Positions 36,164-46,309 of a DNA stretch of 64,000 bases are shown one piece after another. Every line of letters begins with the position of its first letter. Within the stretch, counting starts at the first letter, position 1. The position numbers were made by a program, and so were the translations under genes. The stretch covers positions 1 to 64,000 of the forward strand of contig DATNQN010000052.1 in the NCBI GenBank assembly GCA_036703985.1, given 5' to 3'. The notes beneath the pieces were generated by a model, which was given only the letters and a program-made list of their open reading frames with translations, did no database searches and was not told where the DNA came from. The DNA is from Leptolyngbyaceae cyanobacterium. Lineage in GTDB: Bacteria; Cyanobacteriota; Cyanobacteriia; Cyanobacteriales; Aerosakkonemataceae.

Positions 36164-37783
36164 TCAAAACTGGCAAATATCTGGGCGTCTGGCTGGGCAA
36201 TTTTGCCGCGCTATGCTATTTTCTGCTAGGTGCAAATCGCTCAGCTTTGTCAGTGCTGCTAGAGGACTGATATCTGCAACTGGATTGAAGCGTAGATTAA
36301 GCACCATCAGGCTTTTTAGTCCTGCCAGAGGACGGACATCTTTGACTTGATTGCCTTCAAGGTCAAGGTTAATTAGGTTTGTCATTCCTGCCAGAGGACT
36401 AACATCCTTGATTTGATTGCCTTCAAGGTCAAGGAACTTCAGGTTTGTTAATTTTTCCAGAAGGCTAACATCTGTAATTTGATTGCCTTCAAGGTTAAGC
36501 CCTGTTAAATTTGTTAGTCCTGCGAGAGAACTGATATCTGTAATTTGGTTGCCTTCAAGGTTAAGCCCTGTTAAATTTGTCAGTCCTGCTAGAGAGCTGA
36601 TATTTGTAATTTGGTTGTTGTTAAGATTAAGCGAATCCACGTTTTTTAGCCCTGCTAGAGAGCTAACATCTACTTGATTGCTTTCAAGGTTAAGCCGCTT
36701 CAGATTTGTCAGTCCTGCTAAAGAGCTAACATCTCTGATTTGGTTAAATGGAAGGTCAAGCTGCTTTAGGTTTGTCAGTCCTGCTAATGGGCTGACATCT
36801 TTGATTTGGTTATCTTCGAGGTAAAGCTGTTCCAGTTTTTTTAATCCTGCCAGAGGGCTGACATCTCTGATTTGGTTGAATTGAAGGTTAAGCCAAGTGA
36901 GATTCGAGAATCTTGCTAGAGAACTGACATCCCTGATTTGATTGAAGGTGAGATCGAGTGTAGTCAGTTTTATAAGTTTTGCTAGAGGGCTGATATCTGC
37001 AATCTGGTTGTCTTCGAGGTAAAGCTTAGTCAGGTTTGTGAGTTCTGCTATAGGGCTGATATCTCTGATTTGGTTACCTTCAAGGTCAAGGTTAGTTAGG
37101 TTTGTGAGTCCCGATAGAGGGCTGATATCTGTGATTTGGTTGCCTTTTAGGTCAAGTCCAGTTAAATTTGTGAGTCCCGATAGAGGGCTGATATCTGCAA
37201 TTGGATTGTTATCGAGATCGAGCCAATTCAGGTTTTTGAGTCCTGCTAGTGGCTTGACATCCGTAATTTGGTTATTGTAAAGTCCAAGCGACTTAAGGTT
37301 CGTAAGTTCTGCTAGAGGGCGGATATCTACAATTTTGTTGCGATCGAGAGAAAGCGACTCCAGGTTTTTTACTTCTGCCAGAAGGTGAACATCAGCAATT
37401 TGGTTGTCGTTGAGGTCAAGTTTTTTCAGCTTTGTAAATCCTTTTATAGGGCTGACATCAGCAATTCGATTGCTACCAAGGTAAAGCTCCTCCAAGTTTG
37501 TCAATTCTGACAAGGGATTCAAATCGCTGATTCCTTTCTGGATGAGGTAAATTTTAGTGAGACTTAACAGCTTCTTGGCCGCAAGTTCGCAATCATTTGT
37601 CCCTGCTTCTGCTAACAACACCTCTACTGTAATTCTCGCGTCGGCTGACAAACTGGCTTGTTGGAGACACCACTCTTTAAAAGAATTTCTCTGATTAGGT
37701 GCGGCAGCTTGAGTGACTCCCCATCCCAAGCCACTAATTGCCCACGCACTGATTATCAGAGCAACTGCCCTAGTTGATTTCAT
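36164..37783 (-). CDS. Exported leucine-rich repeat protein (internalin-like)
   Basis: A 539-aa protein. Residues 1-28 form a signal peptide. An N-terminal cap (FKEWCLQQASLSADARITVE, Cys pair) is followed by about 20 LRRs of 22 residues of the SDS22/internalin type (consensus TNLxxLxLExNQIxDVSPLAGL). The protein ends in a Cys-containing cap (RQNCPARRPDICQF). One repeat is 21 residues long (NLESNQVDVSSLAGL), so a codon has been lost. Two adjacent repeats are almost identical in DNA, which suggests recent unit duplication. It is divergent from the CHAT protein at 37951 with a 167-bp spacer. Likely role: surface or periplasmic ligand recognition. Confidence 0.93.
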   Translation of the reverse strand: MKSTRAVALIISAWAISGLGWGVTQAAAPNQRNSFKEWCLQQASLSADARITVEVLLAEAGTNDCELAAKKLLSLTKIYLIQKGISDLNPLSELTNLEELYLGSNRIADVSPIKGFTKLKKLDLNDNQIADVHLLAEVKNLESLSLDRNKIVDIRPLAELTNLKSLGLYNNQITDVKPLAGLKNLNWLDLDNNPIADISPLSGLTNLTGLDLKGNQITDISPLSGLTNLTNLDLEGNQIRDISPIAELTNLTKLYLEDNQIADISPLAKLIKLTTLDLTFNQIRDVSSLARFSNLTWLNLQFNQIRDVSPLAGLKKLEQLYLEDNQIKDVSPLAGLTNLKQLDLPFNQIRDVSSLAGLTNLKRLNLESNQVDVSSLAGLKNVDSLNLNNNQITNISSLAGLTNLTGLNLEGNQITDISSLAGLTNLTGLNLEGNQITDVSLLEKLTNLKFLDLEGNQIKDVSPLAGMTNLINLDLEGNQVKDVRPLAGLKSLMVLNLRFNPVADISPLAALTKLSDLHLAENSIARQNCPARRPDICQF

Positions 37784-37813
37784 GGTTGATCAACTCCCCA
37801 TAATATTAAGTAG

Positions 37814-37840
37814 GGTGCGTTACGCTGTCGCTAACGCACC
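37814..37840. repeat. Inverted repeat GGTGCGTTA
   Basis: GGTGCGTTA at 37814-37822 pairs with TAACGCACC at 37832-37840. A dispersed cyanobacterial palindrome of this type lies in the spacer between the divergent LRR and CHAT genes, so it may overlap their promoters. Confidence 0.75.
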
Positions 37841-37950
37841 ATTTAACCTACGCATTTAAGAATCTTGCCTTCAATATAGTTAAAAAAGATAACGCATATC
37901 CTCAAGATCGATGAGAAATATGCCAAATTGACAGCAATCTGTACCTTCTC

Positions 37951-40803
37951 TTGATGGAGGACTCGATCGTGCGTTTGCATCTAGTCAGCCTCAGCTTTGT
38001 CACTCTGCTGCTTTCAGTAACTTCTTCCTTATTACCACCGATCTTAAATCTCTCACCTTTAGTCGCACAGTCGCAAACAAATCGAGATAGAAAAGCTATT
38101 GCGGATCGCCTGTTTAGAGAAGGTGATTATCTGAATGCTAAGGATAGATATGAAAGAGCTATCAGGAAATTCCAAGAAGCTTTATTGATTTATCAAGAAA
38201 TAAGTGACAGAGCAAGCGTTGGGAAAACCCTCTTCAACATTGGATATGTTTACTACAAAAAGGAAGAATATGAGCAGGCATTGGATTACTTCCATCAAGC
38301 TTTGCCAATTCGACGGGAAGTGGGCGATGGCAATGAACAACAAGAAACCCTAAATATGATGGGGAGAAGTTACAACGATCTAGGCGATCGACTACTCGAT
38401 CGAAATCAATATCGAGAAGCGATCGAGAAATTTCAGCAAGCCCTAGTCATTCAGAGAAAACTTGGTCAGATGTATGGGGAAGGGTTAACTCTCAATCGAA
38501 TTGGCATAGCTTACACCAACCAGGGAGAGTATGAATTAGCCTTGAATTCCTATCAGCAATCCTTAGCGATTCCTACAGGCTATTTGACGGAGGTATGGGC
38601 GGTAATGCTGTACAACACGGGGAGACTTTACCAGGCGCTAGGACAGTACGAACTGGCTTTGAAGTCTTATGAGAAAGCCTTAAAAATGGCCAAAACACCC
38701 TCATTATCTACCGGGCAGGATTGGGACATCGGGGGTGAAGCGAGAAGTCTTATATCGATAGGGGGCATTCACTCCAAACTAGGAAAATACGAATTAGCCT
38801 TGAAGTTCTATCAGGAAGCCTTAGCGCTCCTCAAAACAGTTCTTAACAAAACAGACAAAAAAACCCTGGAAGCATTAGCACTCCACGATATTGGGGTTGT
38901 TTACCTCAAGCAAGGTAAGTATGAATTAGCCCTAGAGTTCTTGCAGAAAGCTTTAACCATTTTCAAACCACTTGGTTACAAGCGATCGGAAGCAGTAATG
39001 ATCGGCAATATTGGCAAAGTATACTTTGAGCAAGGAAAGTACGAATTAGCTTGGAATTTCTATCAGCAATCCTTAATAATTACTCAAGCATTTGGTGACA
39101 AAGACGATGAAGGAAACGTTCTCAAAAACATTGGTTACTTACTAGAAAAACAGAACCAGCCAGAATTAGCGATTGTTTTCTTTAAACAATCAGTCAACGC
39201 CAGAGAAGCAATTCGCAATAATATTAAGGGACTTCCCAAAGAATTCCAGCAATCTTATACAGAAACTGTTGCTGACGATTATCGCCATTTAGCCGACCTC
39301 CTATTAAAACAAGACCGCATCCTGGAAGCCCAACAAGTTCTAGATTTACTGAAAGTTCAAGAACTAGAAGATTATCTCCGCAAAGTGCGTGCCAACGAAC
39401 AAACCCTGCAAGGAATCCCAAATAATCCACCAGAACAACAAATCAAACAAGGCTATGAAGAAATCATCAACCAAGCAATTAAACTCGGTAAAGAACTCGC
39501 CCAACTCGAAAAAATTCCCCCAGCCAACCGTACTCCTGCCCAGCAACAACAAATCCTCGAACTAAGGAAAACCGAGCAAGAAATTACTAAACAATTTAGC
39601 GAATTTCTCAAAAGTCCCGCCGTCAATTCAGCCATCGCCCAACTCAGACAAACCACCGGAGGAGAAACTCTCAATCTTCAAAACTTTAATAGCTTGCGAG
39701 ATAATCTCCAAAAACTGCAACAAAACGCAGTCGTTCTCTATCCTTTAATTTTAGAAGACCGCTTAGAACTAATTTTAGTCACGCCTTATTCACCCCCCAT
39801 TCGCCGCACGGTTGCCGTCAAACGGGAAGAACTCAACCAAGCAATTGTAGCAGCGCGTGCCGCGATAACTGACCGCACATCAAACCCGAAAACTGCTGCC
39901 AATCAACTTTATAATTTATTAATTAAACCGATAGAAAATGACTTGGCGCAAGCGGATGCTAAAACTATTATTTATGCCCCAGATGGACAGTTACGCTATA
40001 TTCCACTTGCCGCTTTATATGATGGGAAACAATGGCTAGTGGAACGGTTTAGGATTAATAATATTACGGCGGCTAGCTTGACTGATTTCCATACAAAACC
40101 GCAAGGTAAGTTACAAGTTTTAGCAGGCGCTTTTACGCAAGGTAATTATAGTTTCCAAGTAGGAGAACAAAATTTTTCCTTTTCAGGGTTACCCTTTGCG
40201 GGTCGAGAGGTGGAAAATTTAGCGGCGATTGTTCCAGGGACAACTAAACGGTTGAATAACGAATTTAACAAAGATATTATTTTGTTGATGAATGACTATT
40301 CGGTTGTGCATCTGGCGACTCATGCAGAATTTGTAGTTGGTCAACCAGAAGATTCTTTTATTTTATTTGGAAATGGCGACAGAGCAACACTAAGAGATGT
40401 GGAAAATTGGTCGTTACCGAAAGTTGATTTAATTGTTCTGAGTGCTTGCAGAACGGCGGTGGGTGGGATGGGGAACGGACAGGAAATTTTGGGTTTTGGC
40501 TATCAAATGCAACGCACGGGTGCGCGGGCGGCGATTGCCTCTTTGTGGTCGGTGGATGATGGGGGTACGCAAGCGTTGATGGATGCTTTTTATGCTGTCT
40601 TGACTAAGGGGAATGTTACGAAAGCTGAGGCGCTGCGTCAAGGGCAGGTGGCATTGATTACTGGTAATTATGCCACGATTGGTCAGCCACGGGGTATTGC
40701 GGTTGAGCAACGCAATCACAGTAGTTTACCGCCTCCTGTGAGCAACCAACTGAGTCACCCTTATTATTGGGCTCCTTTTATTTTGATTGGAAATGGTTTG
40801 TAA
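37951..40803 (+). CDS. Exported TPR-CHAT protein
   Basis: A 950-aa protein. N-terminal hydrophobic segment (LVSLSFVTLLLSVTSSLLPP, cleavage after about residue 45) indicates export. Residues about 50-430 hold roughly nine tetratricopeptide repeats (KYELALEFLQKALTIFKPLG type). A coiled-coil linker at about 450-560 (QVLDLLKVQELEDYLRKVRA) leads to the C-terminal CHAT protease, with His791 in VHLATHAEF and Cys833 in VLSACRTAVG. The last ~450 residues are close to those of the next gene, so the two are paralogous. The TPRs probably bind partners that trigger the protease. Confidence 0.95.
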   Translation: MMEDSIVRLHLVSLSFVTLLLSVTSSLLPPILNLSPLVAQSQTNRDRKAIADRLFREGDYLNAKDRYERAIRKFQEALLIYQEISDRASVGKTLFNIGYVYYKKEEYEQALDYFHQALPIRREVGDGNEQQETLNMMGRSYNDLGDRLLDRNQYREAIEKFQQALVIQRKLGQMYGEGLTLNRIGIAYTNQGEYELALNSYQQSLAIPTGYLTEVWAVMLYNTGRLYQALGQYELALKSYEKALKMAKTPSLSTGQDWDIGGEARSLISIGGIHSKLGKYELALKFYQEALALLKTVLNKTDKKTLEALALHDIGVVYLKQGKYELALEFLQKALTIFKPLGYKRSEAVMIGNIGKVYFEQGKYELAWNFYQQSLIITQAFGDKDDEGNVLKNIGYLLEKQNQPELAIVFFKQSVNAREAIRNNIKGLPKEFQQSYTETVADDYRHLADLLLKQDRILEAQQVLDLLKVQELEDYLRKVRANEQTLQGIPNNPPEQQIKQGYEEIINQAIKLGKELAQLEKIPPANRTPAQQQQILELRKTEQEITKQFSEFLKSPAVNSAIAQLRQTTGGETLNLQNFNSLRDNLQKLQQNAVVLYPLILEDRLELILVTPYSPPIRRTVAVKREELNQAIVAARAAITDRTSNPKTAANQLYNLLIKPIENDLAQADAKTIIYAPDGQLRYIPLAALYDGKQWLVERFRINNITAASLTDFHTKPQGKLQVLAGAFTQGNYSFQVGEQNFSFSGLPFAGREVENLAAIVPGTTKRLNNEFNKDIILLMNDYSVVHLATHAEFVVGQPEDSFILFGNGDRATLRDVENWSLPKVDLIVLSACRTAVGGMGNGQEILGFGYQMQRTGARAAIASLWSVDDGGTQALMDAFYAVLTKGNVTKAEALRQGQVALITGNYATIGQPRGIAVEQRNHSSLPPPVSNQLSHPYYWAPFILIGNGL

Positions 40804-40934
40804 ACCTTGCTATTCAAGGTGTAGCCTAACTTGACAAGCGCTGTAGGGAGGTGCGGTTAAACCTGGTGGATGCCAAACTTCAGGGCTATGTTAGTAAAAA
40901 CAATCCACTGCTCAGAGAATGGGGGATTTTCCCA

Positions 40935-43900
40935 ATGCAACCTAAACAAATTCACCTCACTGTACTTGCTACTTTCTTCGCTACTCTTTCAATTGATAGT
41001 GGATTGTCAATCCTGCGCTTGACTTCAGGGGCTGCTTTAGAATCGAAGCACCCAAATTCCTCGGTATTAGCGCAAACTTCAAATCCTGGGAAAGCGAAAG
41101 CAGATCAACTGTTTGAGCAAGGTAAAAAGCAACTTGACACCAGCCAATTTCAAGCGGCGTTAGCGTCTTTTCAACAAGCTTTAAGAAATTATCGCGAAAT
41201 CAAAGAACGCACAGGTGAAGCAGAAAGCCTTAACAAGCTAGGAGAAGTTTATCGCCATTTGGGACAATTTCCCACTGCCCTGAGACATCACGAATCAGCT
41301 TTAGTCATTATGCGGGAGTTAAGCAACCGTGCGGGAGAAGGTGCAACTCTTCATAACATCGCGTCAGTGTACGAAAACCAAGGACAATATGAAAATGCTC
41401 TCAAATTTTACCAGCAAGCTTTATCGATTCAACGAGAAGTGAAAGATCGAGATGGGGAAGCAGCAACTTTGATTGGTTTGGGAAATACTTACATCTACTC
41501 AAAAAGATACCGAAATGCTTTTGAGGATGGCAATCAAGACTTGAAACCTTACCAAGATGCTATCAAATCTTACGAACAAGCTTTAGTTATTATGCGCGAA
41601 ATTGGCGATCGCGCTGGGGAAGGATGGAGTCTCAACGGACTTGGCATTAGTTACATGACACTAGACAAAAGAGAAGATGGCATCAAGTTTTACGATCGCG
41701 CTTTAGCCATTATGCGCGAAATCGGCAATCGTGCGGGAGAAGCAACTGTTTTATTAAATCTTGGTAGAGCTTATGATGCCAAAATCGACCCCATCAGGCA
41801 AAACAGATATGTTTCCTTGGATTATTACGAACCAGCTTTAAAAATCGCTCGCGAGATCGGTTATCGTCCATTGGAAGCGGAAATTCTCAATCGGATCGGC
41901 TTTACTTATGTATGGGGAGGAGAAAGAGAAAAGCCGCTGGAATTCTATCAGCAAGCTTTAGCTGTAGTACGAGAAGTTGGTCATCGTCCTTTAGAAGCGA
42001 TCGTACTTACCAACCTTAGCAGAATCTACAACGGACTGGGACAAATTCAAACCGCTCGAGAATATAGCCAACAAGCTTTAGCAATCAGACGAGAAATCGG
42101 TGTTCAAACAGAAACAAGAACTTGGGAAGGTGGAACTCTCATTACTTATCGAACATCCAGAAATCCATTTACTTTAGTTACCCGATTAGAAGCAGAAGGA
42201 TTAATTCACTACCAAAGTGGGGAAGCTCACGCACGCCAGGAACGATACCAACCTGCTTTAGCATCTTACCAACAAGCGCTGGCGATTGTTCGCCAACAAG
42301 AAAATCGCCCTTGGGAATGGGTAATCCTCAATCAAATGGGGAAAATTTATGAAAGATTAGGTCAGCATCAAGTTGCTTTAGAAAATTATCAACAAAGTTT
42401 AGTAATTAGAAGAGAAATTGATAAACTTGCTCAACAAAAGCCAATTCCCTACACTATTCGAGTCGCAGATGGTATTCCCGTTAATGTTACTCGCAACGTT
42501 AAACCGGGAAATATCAAAATTGAGGAAGCAATTGCGAGTGGTGCGATCGCATTAGGTACGGGAGATCCGATTGCTAATCCCATTACGATTACAGAAGGAT
42601 TAGTGGTTTATGCAGCACTAAGAGAACCTGAAATTTATGCCGAAAACGAAGAAGAAGAAACTCTGACAAATATTGGCAACATTTATCAAATTTTAGGAAA
42701 TTCCCAAGCAGCATTAAAAGCTTATCAGGAAGCTTTAGCAATTATCGGAGAAGAAACGAAAGGAGAACATCACAAACAAGGACAGATCGTACTCACCCAA
42801 ATGGGAGCAGTTTACGAACAATTAGGACAATATCAAACTGCCTTGGCATCATACCAACAAGCTTTGCAAATTGCCAATAAAGAAAGTAATATTAATCCTC
42901 AAATTCCGATTCTTCTGAGTAAGATTGGCAAAGCTTACGAAAAGTTAGGGCAGTACGAGACTGCAATAGAGTCTTACCAGCAAGCTTTAGCCAATGCACG
43001 GCAATATAGAGAAACTTATCGCTCGGACGCAGAAAATTTTCGTCGTGTTGGGGTAATTTACGAACTGCCAGATGAAGAAGCAATTCTTAATAATATTGGT
43101 GCGATTTACGAACAATTAGGACAAACTCAAAAGGCGCAAGAATATCGCCAGCAAGCTTTAGAGTTAAGACGGGAAATAGGCGATCGCGCTCAGGAAGAGG
43201 TAACGAAAGGAAAAGCGATCCTGATTACTGAAATAGGCAAAAATGAAAAGGGAAAAACGATTGTACAAGTAAACAAGCTGGAGGGAGAAGTTGCAGTTTT
43301 GTTGGCGACTATACATACCGATAATCAAGCTGCTTTGCAGTCTTACCAGCAAGCTTTGGCAATTGTGCGCCAACAGAAAAATCGCCCTTGGGAAGCGGAA
43401 ATCTTATATCAGATGGGATTAGTTTACGAAAAATTAGGACAAAATCAAGCTGCTTTAGAAGCATATCGCCAAGCTTTACAGATTAGGCAAGAAGTAGATA
43501 ATTTGGGGCAAGCAAAAGCAACTTTAGTGAGAAGTGTGAGATTTGGTACGGATTATTTAATAGAAATTCGCGCTGATTCAGGACAAGTTACTACTTTTAA
43601 TCATGCTGGAGGTGCGATCGTATTTGCACCAGAAAAAGAAGAGATTTTGATTGAAACAGGAAATGCTTATAAAGCGCTGGGACAACATCAAGCTGCTTTG
43701 GAATCTTATCAACAAGCGTTGGCAATTGTTCGTCAAGATGAAGGAAAGCGCTATTTAACAGAAGGAGAAATTCTCGATCGCATTGCTTCAGTTTACGATA
43801 ATCTACAGTATGACGCGGCTTTAACAGCTTATCAAGAACTATTGGCATCAGCAAGACAAAAAAATAATCGGGCTGAAGAAGGACGGACTCTTAATAGTAT

Positions 43901-46184
43901 TGGTACGGTTTACAAAAATCTGGGGCGCTATCAATCTGCTTTGACATCTTATCAGGAAGCTTTAGCAATTGTGCAAGAGATGAAATTGCGATCGCCAAAC
44001 GCGAATATGAATAACTTTGAAGGCGCTATCCTCAATAATATCGGTACTGTTTACGAACAGCTAGGACAGTATCCAACTGCTTTGGAGTCGTACCAAAAAG
44101 CGTTGACAATTGTTCAAGATTTGAGTTGGCGCGAGACGACGCTGATTAATATTGGGTCAGCTTATGAGAAAATGGCACAGTACCCAGCTGCGTTGGAGTT
44201 TTACGATCGCGCTTTAGCTGTGGCGCGTGGAGTGAGCGATCGCCCTACCGAAGGAATAACTCTCATCCACCAAGGAAAAGTTTATCAAAAAATCGGACAA
44301 CATCAAACAGCTTTAGAATCCTATCAACAAGCTTTAGCCATTTTACAAGAAGTAGGCAACCGTCCTGGGGAAGGATGGGTACTTAATAATTTAGGAGAAG
44401 TTTATTCTGATTTAAAACAACATCAAACAGCCCGGGAATATTATCAGCAAGCTTTGGCAATTCGGGAAGAAGTTGGCGACAAAGCAGGTAAAGGAATTAC
44501 TCTCAAAAATATTGGCGTTACTTTACAGGAACAAAATCAACCAGAATTAGCAATTGTTTTTTATAAACAATCAGTTAATATAACAGAAGAAATTCGCAAA
44601 GATATCCAAGGATTATCAAAAGAACAACAGGGATCGTATACAGAAACCGTTGCAGGTACTTACCGAAATTTAGCCGATCTCCTACTCAAACAAAACCGAG
44701 TCTTGGAAGCTCAACAAGTTCTCGATTTACTAAAAGTTCAAGAACTAGAAGATTATCTTCGCAACGTGCGAGGTAACGAACAAACCGGTCAAGGAATTCC
44801 AAATAATCCTCCCGAACAAGAAATCAAACAAGGTTATGAAGAACTTATTAACAAAGCAATTCAAATCGGTAAAGAACGCACGCAAATCGAAAAAATTAAT
44901 ACTGCGAATCGCACTCCCGACCAACAAAAACGTCTGCTCGAATTAAGAAAAACCGAGCAAGAAATTACCCAACAATTTGCCGAATTTCTGAAAAGTCCTG
45001 CCGTCAATTCAGCCGTCGCCCAACTCAAACAAGTTACGGGAGGAGAAAGTCTCGATCTCAAAGATTTTAATAGCTTGCGAGATAATTTGCAACGGCTGCA
45101 ACAAAACGCCGTTGTTCTTTATCCCTTGATTTTAGATGACCGACTAGAACTGATTTTAGTTACTGCTTATTCTCCGCCGATTCGTCGCACTGTTAATATC
45201 AAACGGGAACAACTTAACCAAGCAATTTTAGAAGTTCGTAAATCTTTGACTAATCCCATTTCTAATGCCAAAATACCGACTCGTCAGTTGTATGAATTGC
45301 TGATTAAACCAATTGAAAATGACCTGTCTCAAGCCAATGCCAAAACAATTATTTATGCCCCTGATGGACAACTCCGCTATATTCCAATAGCAGCTTTATA
45401 TGATGGCAAACAATGGTTGATCGAGCGTTTTCGTATCAATAATATTACCGCTGCTAGCCTAACAGATTTTAATACTAAACCTCAAGAAAAATTACAAGTT
45501 TTAGCAGGAGCGTTCACTCAAGGTAGTTATAATTTCAAAGTAGGAGAACGAAATTTTAGTTTATCAGGGTTGCCCTTTGCTGGTCGAGAAGTAGAAAATC
45601 TAGCTGCAATTCTTCCGGATACCACTAAACTTTTAGACCAGAAATTTAACCGAGACATCATTCTGTTGATGAATGATTATTCAGTCGTGCATCTGGCTAC
45701 CCATGCCGAATTTGTGGCTGGTCAACCGGAAAATTCTTTTATTCTATTAGGTAATGGGGAAAAAATAACGCTGCGGGATATAGAAAGTTGGTCTTTACCC
45801 AAAGTGGATTTATTCGTTCTCAGTGCTTGTCAAACTGCTGTCGGCGGTATGGGTAACGGGCAAGAAATTTTGGGTTTTGGCTATCAAATTCAACGCACGG
45901 GTGCGAGGGCAGCAATTGCTTCTTTATGGTCAGTAGATGATGGTGGCACTCAAAGGTTGATGGATGCTTTTTATAGTGTCATGTCACGAGGAAATATCAC
46001 CAAAGCAGAAGCTCTCCGTCAAGCACAAATTGCGCTGATTGCTGGCAACTATTCAACAATAACTCAGCAACGAGGTCTTGCATCTGAGGCAATTATTAAT
46101 AGTAGTCCAGCGCCACAGGCGCAACATCAATTGAGCCATCCTTATTACTGGGCACCATTTATTTTAATTGGTAATGGATTGTGA
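40935..46184 (+). CDS. Very large TPR-CHAT protein
   Basis: About 1,749 aa from the ATG at 40935, which starts a signal-like segment (IHLTVLATFFATLSIDSGLS); an upstream GTG-type start at 40851 adds 28 residues. It contains more than 20 TPRs of the YQxALxSYQQALAIxRExGDR type, with insertions between some of them (for example a segment near residues 530-620 of the long form containing RVADGIPVNVTRNV). The C-terminal CHAT domain matches that of the 950-aa neighbour, with His in VHLATHAEF and Cys in VLSACQTAVG. It lies 131 bp downstream in the same direction. The unit repeats suggest growth by internal duplication. Confidence 0.95.
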   Translation: MQPKQIHLTVLATFFATLSIDSGLSILRLTSGAALESKHPNSSVLAQTSNPGKAKADQLFEQGKKQLDTSQFQAALASFQQALRNYREIKERTGEAESLNKLGEVYRHLGQFPTALRHHESALVIMRELSNRAGEGATLHNIASVYENQGQYENALKFYQQALSIQREVKDRDGEAATLIGLGNTYIYSKRYRNAFEDGNQDLKPYQDAIKSYEQALVIMREIGDRAGEGWSLNGLGISYMTLDKREDGIKFYDRALAIMREIGNRAGEATVLLNLGRAYDAKIDPIRQNRYVSLDYYEPALKIAREIGYRPLEAEILNRIGFTYVWGGEREKPLEFYQQALAVVREVGHRPLEAIVLTNLSRIYNGLGQIQTAREYSQQALAIRREIGVQTETRTWEGGTLITYRTSRNPFTLVTRLEAEGLIHYQSGEAHARQERYQPALASYQQALAIVRQQENRPWEWVILNQMGKIYERLGQHQVALENYQQSLVIRREIDKLAQQKPIPYTIRVADGIPVNVTRNVKPGNIKIEEAIASGAIALGTGDPIANPITITEGLVVYAALREPEIYAENEEEETLTNIGNIYQILGNSQAALKAYQEALAIIGEETKGEHHKQGQIVLTQMGAVYEQLGQYQTALASYQQALQIANKESNINPQIPILLSKIGKAYEKLGQYETAIESYQQALANARQYRETYRSDAENFRRVGVIYELPDEEAILNNIGAIYEQLGQTQKAQEYRQQALELRREIGDRAQEEVTKGKAILITEIGKNEKGKTIVQVNKLEGEVAVLLATIHTDNQAALQSYQQALAIVRQQKNRPWEAEILYQMGLVYEKLGQNQAALEAYRQALQIRQEVDNLGQAKATLVRSVRFGTDYLIEIRADSGQVTTFNHAGGAIVFAPEKEEILIETGNAYKALGQHQAALESYQQALAIVRQDEGKRYLTEGEILDRIASVYDNLQYDAALTAYQELLASARQKNNRAEEGRTLNSIGTVYKNLGRYQSALTSYQEALAIVQEMKLRSPNANMNNFEGAILNNIGTVYEQLGQYPTALESYQKALTIVQDLSWRETTLINIGSAYEKMAQYPAALEFYDRALAVARGVSDRPTEGITLIHQGKVYQKIGQHQTALESYQQALAILQEVGNRPGEGWVLNNLGEVYSDLKQHQTAREYYQQALAIREEVGDKAGKGITLKNIGVTLQEQNQPELAIVFYKQSVNITEEIRKDIQGLSKEQQGSYTETVAGTYRNLADLLLKQNRVLEAQQVLDLLKVQELEDYLRNVRGNEQTGQGIPNNPPEQEIKQGYEELINKAIQIGKERTQIEKINTANRTPDQQKRLLELRKTEQEITQQFAEFLKSPAVNSAVAQLKQVTGGESLDLKDFNSLRDNLQRLQQNAVVLYPLILDDRLELILVTAYSPPIRRTVNIKREQLNQAILEVRKSLTNPISNAKIPTRQLYELLIKPIENDLSQANAKTIIYAPDGQLRYIPIAALYDGKQWLIERFRINNITAASLTDFNTKPQEKLQVLAGAFTQGSYNFKVGERNFSLSGLPFAGREVENLAAILPDTTKLLDQKFNRDIILLMNDYSVVHLATHAEFVAGQPENSFILLGNGEKITLRDIESWSLPKVDLFVLSACQTAVGGMGNGQEILGFGYQIQRTGARAAIASLWSVDDGGTQRLMDAFYSVMSRGNITKAEALRQAQIALIAGNYSTITQQRGLASEAIINSSPAPQAQHQLSHPYYWAPFILIGNGL

Positions 46185-46185
46185 A

Positions 46186-46262
46186 GATGACCCCTCCCCT
46201 GCAAGGAGAGGGGCTTTCCGGCTCCCCCTTCCCTACAAGGGAAGGGGGCTGGGGGGTTAGGT
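46186..46262. repeat. G/C-block palindromic repeat
   Basis: CCCCTCCCCTGCAAGGAGAG and CCCTTCCCTACAAGGGAAGG are two successive hairpin units lying between convergent genes. A related CTCTCTCCTACAAGGAGAGAG unit is at about 47865-47890. It is a dispersed intergenic family and could serve as a bidirectional transcript end. Confidence 0.8.
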
Positions 46263-46309
46263 TTTTCTAATATTATAAATTTTCTAGGTATATTGTTAGG
46301 AGGCGATCG

